From: Desulfovibrio desulfuricans | Lineage (GTDB): Bacteria; Desulfobacterota; Desulfovibrionia; Desulfovibrionales; Desulfovibrionaceae | DNA: 64,000 nucleotides | Reading direction: 5' to 3' | NCBI RefSeq assembly: GCF_004801255.1 | Contig: NZ_CP036295.1 | Location: 681,001 to 745,000, forward strand | Program-made: the position numbers and the translations under genes | The notes under the pieces: model-generated | Told to the model about the DNA's origin: nothing | The model's input: the letters and a program-made list of their open reading frames with translations, nothing else | The model's database searches: none | Part shown: positions 9,584 through 16,826 of the stretch, piece by piece | Layout: every line of letters starts with the position of its first letter | Numbering within the stretch: position 1 is the first letter of the stretch

Positions 9584-10657
9584 TTACAGGCAGTCGCACA
9601 GGGTGCGCTCGCGCAGCGATTTGAGGTGCACGCCGCCGTTCAAAATTTCGCCCCGCAGCTCACGCAGGCGGCGATCCATATCCTGAGGGGCGTTTTTGCC
9701 GGCAGCGGCCTTGAAGGGCTCCATATCGGTAATGCCCACGCCGCCGTTCTGCAGGTCGCGCACAAGTATTTCCTTGCCCGCAAAATGGCCGGAAGCGGCT
9801 GAGGCCACGATGGCGTACACTGCCTTGTCGGGGTGCTTGAGTATGGATGTCAGCACATGCCCCGGCAGGTCGTTGTCCTTGCTGGTATTCAGTCCAACGG
9901 CGTAGGCGCTGCGGGCCTTTATCTCCTGCAGGGCCGGGCCGTTGCCCATGCCGCTGGCCAGCACCAGCACGTCAGCGCCCTGATCCATAAGGTTGCGCGC
10001 TGCGGCACGGCCTGCCTCGGCATTGGCAAACGAGCCGGTGACCACATTGACGACGCGCATCTCGGGGTCAACAACCCGCGCGCCCTCCGTAAACCCGCCC
10101 AGCAGCGAGCGCATGGCGGGGCAGTCCTCACCCGATATCCAGCCTATCATCTTGGCTCCGCGTATGCCGGGCAGGGTGGTCTGGCGGGCCAGCATGGCGG
10201 CCGCTGCTCCGGCCAGGTACGCCGCCTGCTCGTCGGCAAAGGTGACGGACATGATGTTGGGCGCGCGTACGCCAGCGTCTATGCAGCCAAACATGGTGCG
10301 CCGAAAATTGGCGGCATTGTTGCGCAGCACTTCGTGCAGACCGCTGGAAGCCACAAGTACAAGATCGTTGCTGGCTGCGGCAGTGCGAAACATCTCCTGA
10401 AGCGCCGCGTCGTTGTGCCCCGGCTGGGCGACGACAACAGAACCCCGCACGCCAAGCTCCCGTTCGGCCTGATGCAGGCCGTCTACAAGACTGTCGTTCC
10501 AGTCGTTGTCGCCGGTGGGCGTTTCGAGCAGCAGGGCCACGCGCAGCGGGCCCTGCTGCCCGGCGGCGGTGGCCTGCGTTGCCGCCGCCATCGGGGCCGC
10601 AAGGCAGATAACAAGCAGGAGAGTCATGACGTGAGGTATCAGGCGCTGTATATGCAT
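9584..10657 (-). CDS. BMP-family periplasmic substrate-binding protein
   Basis: 357 residues with a signal peptide (MHIQRLIPHVMTLLLVICLAAPMAAA) lacking a lipobox. The mature part has the Bmp/PnrA (Med) pattern: 'VALLLETPTGDNDWNDSLVDGLHQAERELG', 'FGCIDAGVRAPNIMSVTFADEQAAYLAGAAAAMLA', 'GWISGEDCPAMRSLLGGFTEGA'. This family binds nucleosides or other small ligands for ABC import. No permease or ATPase is adjacent, so it is an orphan receptor here, working with an ABC system elsewhere or in signalling (inference). The start has AAGGAAACACCATG. The C-terminal CDCL holds two cysteines. Confidence 0.85.
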   Translation of the reverse strand: MHIQRLIPHVMTLLLVICLAAPMAAATQATAAGQQGPLRVALLLETPTGDNDWNDSLVDGLHQAERELGVRGSVVVAQPGHNDAALQEMFRTAAASNDLVLVASSGLHEVLRNNAANFRRTMFGCIDAGVRAPNIMSVTFADEQAAYLAGAAAAMLARQTTLPGIRGAKMIGWISGEDCPAMRSLLGGFTEGARVVDPEMRVVNVVTGSFANAEAGRAAARNLMDQGADVLVLASGMGNGPALQEIKARSAYAVGLNTSKDNDLPGHVLTSILKHPDKAVYAIVASAASGHFAGKEILVRDLQNGGVGITDMEPFKAAAGKNAPQDMDRRLRELRGEILNGGVHLKSLRERTLCDCL

Positions 10658-11067
10658 GGTGTTTCCTTGATATGATCCTGTTGCCGTTTGTTGCGCGGCT
10701 GCGGCCCCTGGGCGGTGCCATGCGGCCTTGTTGCCATGCGCAATTTCGTCAGGGTTATATACCGCCGCGTAAAATATGGTGCAAGCGCTGGGCGCGTGGC
10801 AAAAAGTGGAGGAAAAAAACTTTTTTCGCTACCCAATTGGGGCCTGGTATCGCATCCTGATTGGTAATGGTTCAGTTTTATTTACTTTTCAGGAGTAAAA
10901 TTATTTTCAAAACTAGATTGATTAATCAAACAATGGGGTGTACACGTGTTGACAGATGAATGTGAAATAAATAACGTGCAACTTGTGAACAAAAGAACAT
11001 GATGCGCGGCTTGGATTTTTTCACAAGTCTGCTGAAAGTATTTAAAATATTTGCAAGGAAGGTTCCC
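10658..11067 (+). promoter_or_regulatory. Divergent intergenic region with hydG promoter candidate
   Basis: About 410 bp without a gene. It holds a perfect 12-bp palindrome TTGATTAATCAA at 10918-10929, and a promoter-like TTGACA at 10949-10954 followed after 17 bp by TAACGT at 10972-10977. The palindrome just upstream of the -35 is a candidate activator site. An in-frame ATG at 10999 would extend HydG by 23 residues but has no ribosome binding site. Confidence 0.4.
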
Positions 11068-12459
11068 ATGTCGTTTGATGCACAACCCCGCTGGTTTGAT
11101 TCTCAGGCCATTGGCAGAGCTTTGGAACGGGATGCCGCGCCCGACAGCGCAGAGCTTCGGGATATCCTTAACAAATCGCTGGAGCTGCAGCCGCTTTCGA
11201 TTGAAGAAACGGTTGCCCTCATGCGCGTGCAGGACGGCGTGGGCATCGGGCGCATTATGGCGGCAGCCGATGAGGTAAAGCAAAAGGTTTACGGCGACCG
11301 CATCGTACTTTCCGCGCCGCTGCATATCTCCAACCACTGCGGCAGTGAATGTCTGTACTGCGCCAACCGCAAAAGCAACAAGGCCGTCGAGCGCAAGTAC
11401 ATGACCTCGCCCGAAATGCGCGAGGCCGCCCTCAAGCTCATCCGGCAGGGGCATAAGCGCATTTTTCTTGTCAGCGGGCAGCTGCCCAATGCGGACATCG
11501 AATATCTGGCCGAAGCCATCAGTATTCTGTACACGGCCTTTGACGGCGTGGGCGAGGTGCACAGCGTCAACGTGAACGTGGGCGCTCTGGCCTCCCACGA
11601 ATATACGGCCCTGCTTGATTCGTACGTGGGTACGGTGCTGATCTATCAGGACACCTACTATGAACAAAGCTACCGCGCGGCGCACGTCTCGGGCCCCAAG
11701 AGCGATTATTACGCGCGACTCAACGCGGCGGACGTGGCCCTGCAGGCTGGCGTGCCCGACGTGGGCGGCGGCCTGATGCTGGGCCTTGGCCCGTGGCAGT
11801 TTGATCTGCTTGGTCTGGTGCAGCATCAAAACCACCTGTTGCGGGCCTATGACACAGGCTGTCGCACCCTGAGCCTGCACCGCATGCGTTGCGCGCCGGG
11901 TAGCCACATGCAGACCCCATACCCCGTGAGCGATTCGGATTACCTGCGTTGCGTAGCCATAGCGCGTCTGGCCGTGCCCTATGCCGGAATCATCCTGACT
12001 ACCAAGGAGCCAGCGGGCCTGTGGCGCGACGGCTGCAGCGCCGGCGCTTCACAGCTGCTGACTGGCAGCGTGGCCAACCCCTACGGCAACTGGATTGACG
12101 AGCCGGACCAAAAGGTGGCCTTTCCCATTGGTGAAGACTGCCATGTGGACGAAGTTGTGCGCTTTTTGCTTGAAGAAGCCCGCCACCTGCCGTCCTTTTG
12201 CGCAGCCTGCCCGCGTCTGGGCCGCCGGGGCGAAGACTTTTTGTCCATGGTGCGCGAATGCGGCATGAAAAACCAGTGCGGCCCCAACTCTGCCGCATCC
12301 TTCCAGGAATTTTTGCTGCACTACGCCACCCCCTACACCCGCGTGCTGGGCGAACATCTGCTGGCCGAAAAGCTGGAAAAAATGCCCACTGCGGAACTTG
12401 GCGCGGCCAGGCGTTTGCTGGACAAGGTGCGCGCCGGTCGTATTGACGAATTCATCTAA
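11068..12459 (+). CDS. hydG: HydG, [FeFe]-hydrogenase H-cluster maturase (tyrosine lyase)
   Basis: 463 residues. The radical SAM motif is C91-GSE-C95-LY-C98, followed by 'MTSPEMREAALKLIRQGHKRIFLVSGQ'. The C-terminal CX2CX22C motif (CAAC...GMKNQC), which binds the second, Fe-donating cluster in HydG, is intact and separates it from ThiH and other tyrosine lyases. HydG splits tyrosine to p-cresol and dehydroglycine, giving the CO and cyanide ligands of the H cluster. The start at 11068 has AAGGAAGG upstream. HydE, HydF and the hydrogenase are not nearby; maturase genes are often scattered in Desulfovibrio. It forms a single-gene unit ended by a shared terminator. Confidence 0.9.
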   Translation: MSFDAQPRWFDSQAIGRALERDAAPDSAELRDILNKSLELQPLSIEETVALMRVQDGVGIGRIMAAADEVKQKVYGDRIVLSAPLHISNHCGSECLYCANRKSNKAVERKYMTSPEMREAALKLIRQGHKRIFLVSGQLPNADIEYLAEAISILYTAFDGVGEVHSVNVNVGALASHEYTALLDSYVGTVLIYQDTYYEQSYRAAHVSGPKSDYYARLNAADVALQAGVPDVGGGLMLGLGPWQFDLLGLVQHQNHLLRAYDTGCRTLSLHRMRCAPGSHMQTPYPVSDSDYLRCVAIARLAVPYAGIILTTKEPAGLWRDGCSAGASQLLTGSVANPYGNWIDEPDQKVAFPIGEDCHVDEVVRFLLEEARHLPSFCAACPRLGRRGEDFLSMVRECGMKNQCGPNSAASFQEFLLHYATPYTRVLGEHLLAEKLEKMPTAELGAARRLLDKVRAGRIDEFI

Positions 12460-12513
12460 CTGGCGGCTTGCGCCCTGTACCCTCCTCCAGGGCTTAAGAA
12501 CTGCGAGTTACGC

Positions 12514-12542
12514 AAAAAGGCGGGCTTCAAGCCCGCCTTTTT
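12514..12542. terminator. Bidirectional terminator between hydG and the antiporter gene
   Basis: AAAAAGGCGGGC is followed by a short loop and GCCCGCCTTTTT, giving A and T runs that serve both converging genes. Confidence 0.9.
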
Positions 12543-12572
12543 GTATTGCAGATCGGTTGTGCAAGCAGCAGG

Positions 12573-14045
12573 TTACACAAAAAAAATCCAGGTCAGCAGT
12601 GCGAACAGCGGCACAAGAATGGCGGCTGACCATGCGATGTAGCCAAAAAATCCCGGCATGCGCACGCCCTGGTCTTCGGCTATGGCGCGCACCATAAAGT
12701 TTGGCGCGTTGCCAATGTAGCTGCACGCGCCCATAAAGACCGCACCGGCAGATATGGCCGCCAGCGTCTCGGGCATCTGGTGCATGAGGCTTTGCGCGTC
12801 GCCGCCCGCCATGTTGAAAAAAACCATGTAGGTCGGGGCGTTGTCCAAAAAACTGGAGAGTATGCCCGTGAGCCAGAAGTACATGGCGTTGACCGGTTGC
12901 CCGTCGCGTGAAACCAGCTCCACCAGCGGGGCCAACGCCCCGGATGCGCCCGCCTTGAGGATGGCCATGGCCGGAATCATGCTGACAAAAATGCCAAAAA
13001 ACAGCTGGGCCACTTCTTCAATGGGCCCCCACGAAAAGCCGTTGAGCTCGCGACATTTGCGGCTTGTGTGCCGTAGCGAAAGCCATGCCAGCGTCAGCAG
13101 GGCGGCGTCACGCAAAATGTTTTGCCCTTCAAGGGGTACGCCGCCCACAGTGGCGACCGTGCCCAGAGGGTACAGGCCGGAAAGCAGCACGGCAAGCACA
13201 ACGCCCAGCAAAAACAGCAGGTTTATCTTGCCGTCCAGCCCCAGCTTTTCCTGGGGCTGACTCTTTCGCATCGGGGTTTGCTGCATGGGCCCGGCCTCAG
13301 GTTCGTCAGGCATGCTGGCGGGCGGCAGCGGGCGGCCTTCCCTGTTGTAGAGCACGGTGTCCAAAATAAAATAGAGGGTCAACAGAACCAGGGACAGGCT
13401 GAGGGTTTTGAAAAAAAGGTGCTCGGTCGTCCAGAAAAAGTCCACCCCTTTCAAAAAACCCAAAAAAAGCGGCGGGTCGCCCAGCGGCGAAAGTGAGCCG
13501 CCGATGTTGGCCACCAGAAAGATAAAAAAGACGACGGAATGCACACGGTATCGGCGGTGCGCGTTGGCCCGCAGCAGCGGCCGCACCAGCAGCATGGCAG
13601 CTCCCGTGGTGCCCATCCAGCTGGCCAGCAGGGTGCCGAGGGCCAGAATGCCCAGGTTGACCGGCGGAGTGCCTGTGAGCGAGCCGGTCAGGCGCACCCC
13701 GCCCGCGACCGTGTACAGTGAAAACAGCAGCACAAGAAATGGTATGTAATCCAGCAGGATGCTGTGGCAGAATTCATAAAAGGTCACGGAGGGGCCGTAG
13801 ACGGCCAGGCAGGGCGCAAGAAAGGTCAGCGCCCAGAAAAGCGATATCTTGCCCCGGTGGTGCTCCCAAAAAACATGGGCGGCGAGGGGCATCACGGCGA
13901 TGGAAAGCAGCATGCCCGCAAAAGGTATGATCCACCAGGCGGAGAGCGTGCCGGGTACGGAAAGATGGTGGGCTGCGGCGAGGGCAGCACCGGGGCTGAG
14001 CAGCAGGGCGCTCATGATAACGGCGGCAAATCGGAATACTGTCAT
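12573..14045 (-). CDS. NhaD/CitMHS-like ion transporter (putative sodium:proton antiporter)
   Basis: 490 residues with about twelve hydrophobic segments. The start at 14045 (MTVFRFAAVIMSALLLSP) has AGGAGCAACATG; longer upstream starts lack a site. Motifs of the ion-transporter superfamily: 'LGTLLASWMGTTGAAMLLVRPLLRAN', 'FIFLVANIGGSLSPLGDPPLFLGFLKG' and 'SSFLDNAPTYMVFFNMAG', where the conserved NxGG and D-N-A-P-T residues line the re-entrant transport hairpins. Related proteins are annotated sodium:proton antiporter or citrate transporter; the substrate cannot be fixed from sequence. A central hydrophilic loop (about 260-290) separates the halves. Confidence 0.85.
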   Translation of the reverse strand: MTVFRFAAVIMSALLLSPGAALAAAHHLSVPGTLSAWWIIPFAGMLLSIAVMPLAAHVFWEHHRGKISLFWALTFLAPCLAVYGPSVTFYEFCHSILLDYIPFLVLLFSLYTVAGGVRLTGSLTGTPPVNLGILALGTLLASWMGTTGAAMLLVRPLLRANAHRRYRVHSVVFFIFLVANIGGSLSPLGDPPLFLGFLKGVDFFWTTEHLFFKTLSLSLVLLTLYFILDTVLYNREGRPLPPASMPDEPEAGPMQQTPMRKSQPQEKLGLDGKINLLFLLGVVLAVLLSGLYPLGTVATVGGVPLEGQNILRDAALLTLAWLSLRHTSRKCRELNGFSWGPIEEVAQLFFGIFVSMIPAMAILKAGASGALAPLVELVSRDGQPVNAMYFWLTGILSSFLDNAPTYMVFFNMAGGDAQSLMHQMPETLAAISAGAVFMGACSYIGNAPNFMVRAIAEDQGVRMPGFFGYIAWSAAILVPLFALLTWIFFV

Positions 14046-14227
14046 GTTGCTCCTGAAAAAAGTGATGGGGTTGCGGGCCCATTGGGAATACAGGTCGACA
14101 GAGCCTGCCCTAACATAGCCCAAGGGGCGTGGACAGTCCATGCCCGTGCTGCGCGGCGCACTTGCCTGAACGGCTATTTTCTGCCACAGAAAGGCAGCAA
14201 TCAATTATAAGGTATAAGGAATTCGTC

Positions 14228-14818
14228 ATGCCAAAAGAACCTACGGCACGGCGCAAGGCGCGTTTTCTGGAAGTGCTGAGCCACCGCCAGCCGGACCTTA
14301 CGCTGGTGCTTGCCAATATCCACGACCCGCACAACGTCTCGGCCATCTACCGGTCGTGCGATGCTTTTGGCGTAAGCCGCGTGCATCTGTATTACACCAA
14401 TACGCCCTTTCCCGCGCTGGGGCGCAAAACATCCGCATCCGCCCGCAAGTGGGTGGAAAGCGTGCGCCACAAAACCAGCGCCGACATGCTGGCCGACCTG
14501 CGCGCGCAGAACATGCAGGTGCTTGCCACATCTTTTACGGAAAAAGCCCGCCCCATGCGCGAGTGGGACTTTACCCGCCCCACGGCTGTGATCATGGGCA
14601 ACGAGCACAGCGGCGTGGAGCCGGAGCTGTTGGCCGCCGCCGACGGCGAGCTGTACATACCCATGTACGGCATGATCCAGAGTTTTAACGTGTCGGTTGC
14701 CTCGGCCATTATTCTGGCAGAAGCAGCCCGTCAGCGCGAGGCGGCAGGCATGTACGCAACCCCGCGCCTTGACGAAGCTACCCTTGCGGCACGCCTGGGA
14801 GAGTGGCTGGAAAAATAG
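14228..14818 (+). CDS. trmH: tRNA (guanosine-2'-O)-methyltransferase TrmH
   Basis: 196 residues of the SPOUT class. Seen: 'LVLANIHDPHNVSAIYRSCDAFGV' (motif 1, with the catalytic Arg of YRSCDA), 'AVIMGNEHSGVEPELL' (motif 2) and 'YIPMYGMIQSFNVSVASAIILAEAAR' (motif 3), the trefoil-knot SAM site. These enzymes methylate G18 in the D-loop of tRNA. The start at 14228 has AAGGAATTCGTCATG and fits the family; an upstream in-frame ATG would overlap the divergent promoter. It is divergent from the antiporter and followed by the EamA gene. Confidence 0.9.
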   Translation: MPKEPTARRKARFLEVLSHRQPDLTLVLANIHDPHNVSAIYRSCDAFGVSRVHLYYTNTPFPALGRKTSASARKWVESVRHKTSADMLADLRAQNMQVLATSFTEKARPMREWDFTRPTAVIMGNEHSGVEPELLAAADGELYIPMYGMIQSFNVSVASAIILAEAARQREAAGMYATPRLDEATLAARLGEWLEK

Positions 14819-14929
14819 CGATAGCCCGAATTGGCCGATATCCGGCCACGAAAGCCCGGGCCGCCCGCGCGGCGTACGCGGGCGATTTTCGGGTTTGCGC
14901 ATTGTGTAACTGTTCGCCGACGAATAGTC

Positions 14930-15826
14930 ATGAACAACCCCTCGCTGGTCTGTCAGGCCTATGCTTTTGCCACTGTTGTGTTGTGGTCCACAGCCTATGT
15001 GTACACCAAGGTGGCGCTGGCCTTTTTTACCCCCGGCCCATTGGGCCTCGTGCGTTGCGCGGTGGCCTCGATTGCCTTTCTGGTTGTCCTGCCAGCCATG
15101 GGCAGGGGGCACGGCGGCTTTTTTGTGCCTGCGGCGCGGCACCTGCCCCTGTTTGCGGCCTCCGGCCTGAGCGGCTTTACGCTTTATCTGCTGGCCTTCA
15201 ACGAGGGGTCGATCAGTCTTAACCCTACCACCAACTGCATTGTCATTTCTACCGCCCCGATTTTGACGGCGGCGCTGGCCCGCATGTTTTTTGGCGAGCG
15301 GCTGCCCGTGCTGCGCTGGCTGGCGTTGGCGCTGGCCTTTGGCGGCGTGGTGGTGATGAACGGCGGCGGCAGCGGTTTTGTGCTTGCGCCCGGCATGGGC
15401 TGGGTACTGGCGGCGGCGGTGCTGCTGAGCCTGTACAATGTTGTGCAGCGCACCCTGGCGCGGCATTATGGAGCCGTGCAGATCGCCGCCTGGAGTTTTT
15501 TTGCAGGCACGCTGTTTTTGCTCTATTGCCTGCCGCAGGCTGTGGCCGAGATGCGGGCCGCGCCCGCCCATGCGTTGTGGCTGGTGCTGTTGCTGGGTAT
15601 TTTTCCCAGTGCGGCGGCCTATCTGCTCTGGACCAGGGCGCTTTCGCTCGCGCCGCGCACAAGTCTGGTGACCAACTACATGTTTTTAACGCCCTTTTTG
15701 TCCATGCTGCTCGACTTTGCCGTGACGGGCGGGCTGCCGGGGGCCTCCACCTTTGCTGGCGGGGCCATTATTCTGGGGGCGCTATTGATGTTCAGCGTTG
15801 CCGGGCAGAGAGCGCGCAAGGCATAG
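14930..15826 (+). CDS. EamA/DMT-superfamily transporter
   Basis: 298 residues, ten hydrophobic helices in two five-helix EamA repeats. The first begins 'AYAFATVVLWSTAYVYTKVAL' and the second about residue 150 'GWVLAAAVLLSLYNVVQRTLARHYG'. 'NPTTNCIVISTAPILTAALARMFFGERL' and 'YLLWTRALSLAPRTSLVTNYMFLTPFLSMLLDF' are family-typical. Probable exporter of amino acids or metabolites; the substrate is unknown. The start at 14930 has no strong ribosome binding site, and translational coupling with trmH (112 bp upstream) is unlikely. Confidence 0.85.
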   Translation: MNNPSLVCQAYAFATVVLWSTAYVYTKVALAFFTPGPLGLVRCAVASIAFLVVLPAMGRGHGGFFVPAARHLPLFAASGLSGFTLYLLAFNEGSISLNPTTNCIVISTAPILTAALARMFFGERLPVLRWLALALAFGGVVVMNGGGSGFVLAPGMGWVLAAAVLLSLYNVVQRTLARHYGAVQIAAWSFFAGTLFLLYCLPQAVAEMRAAPAHALWLVLLLGIFPSAAAYLLWTRALSLAPRTSLVTNYMFLTPFLSMLLDFAVTGGLPGASTFAGGAIILGALLMFSVAGQRARKA

Positions 15827-15900
15827 GCAGAGCGGCCCCGTTTGAGCTTTGTGTTTTGGCAGACGGGGGCTGACGCGCCGGGGATGTCTGTGACAAGGCA

Positions 15901-15939
15901 AGGCCCGTTTCCGCAAAAAAACCAAGCGGAAACGGGCCT
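15901..15939. terminator. Convergent terminator stem
   Basis: AGGCCCGTTTCCGC at 15901-15914 and GCGGAAACGGGCCT at 15926-15939 form a perfect 14-bp stem with an A-rich loop between two converging genes. Confidence 0.8.
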
Positions 15940-15980
15940 CTCCCTTGCGGGAACCCCAACCCGGAATGTTTTTTCAGGCG

Positions 15981-16592
15981 TTAGTCCGTATGCGTCTGCA
16001 CCAGCTTGTCAAAGCTTTTGCCGTTCCATTGAAAGCTGACGTCGTTATCCACAGGCACATGGGCCATGCCCGTATTTGTCCAAAAAAGCGGCTGGGCCCT
16101 GAGGCCGCCGAGGCCCAGGCAGATCATCACGGTCGCCTGCACGTCGGGCGGCATTTTGCGCCCCGGGGCAAAAAAAGCGGTGATGTCCGGCTCGGGCGGC
16201 GTGTCCGCCGGCACGGCGCGGCCTGAGGCGTCCACTCGCCACAGCTCAAAGGTACATACCGAGCCGCCCAGGGTGCCCAGCGCGGCCAGTACCGAGCCGT
16301 CCGCAACATTGCGGAACAGGCGCAGGGCCACTGCGGTATCCCTGAAGGGCAGCGAGGCAAACACCATGACGTCTTCGGTTTCGCCCGCCACTTCCCAAAA
16401 TTCCGAATGCCCGGCAGCGAGCAGTTTTTGCTTTTCCGGGGCGCTCAGACCTTCGGGCGTGTTTTCAAAAATACTTTCGGGCAGCAGGGCAAAAATTCCG
16501 CGTGCCGTCACGTCGCTTTCAGCGGCTCCGGCGGAGCCGGGCAATACGGCAAGCAGCAGGGTAAGCAATAAACACTGTATATGACGCGGCAT
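15981..16592 (-). CDS. Secreted protein of unknown function
   Basis: 203 residues from MPRHIQCLLLTLLLAVLPGSAGAAESDV, a clear signal peptide cut near AGA/AES. The mature part reads 'ARGIFALLPESIFENTPEGLSAPEKQKLLAAGHSEFWEVAGETEDVMVFASLPFRDTAVALRLFRN', with one internal cysteine pair (GGSVCTFELW and ATVMICLGLG). I recognise no family. The start has GGGAGGATGTATG. It is divergent from uvrA over a 234-bp region and convergent with the EamA gene. Probably periplasmic. Confidence 0.7.
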   Translation of the reverse strand: MPRHIQCLLLTLLLAVLPGSAGAAESDVTARGIFALLPESIFENTPEGLSAPEKQKLLAAGHSEFWEVAGETEDVMVFASLPFRDTAVALRLFRNVADGSVLAALGTLGGSVCTFELWRVDASGRAVPADTPPEPDITAFFAPGRKMPPDVQATVMICLGLGGLRAQPLFWTNTGMAHVPVDNDVSFQWNGKSFDKLVQTHTD

Positions 16593-16826
16593 ACATCCTC
16601 CCGCAAGACAGAGGGTTGCAGAGAACAGACGAGCTGTAAAAATTTTTATACTGCTTTCGGCAAAACTTGTCCATGCAAGGCGGTGAATCAATTTGCGCAA
16701 CGTCGCCGGACATGCGCCGGACTGGCCGTTGCCGGAGGCGGCCCCGCGTACTGCCGTTGCAACATGCCTAAAAATCCGCTCTTGCGGCCCTTGCCAATGC
16801 CCTTTGGGCCGCTTACATATGCTTTC

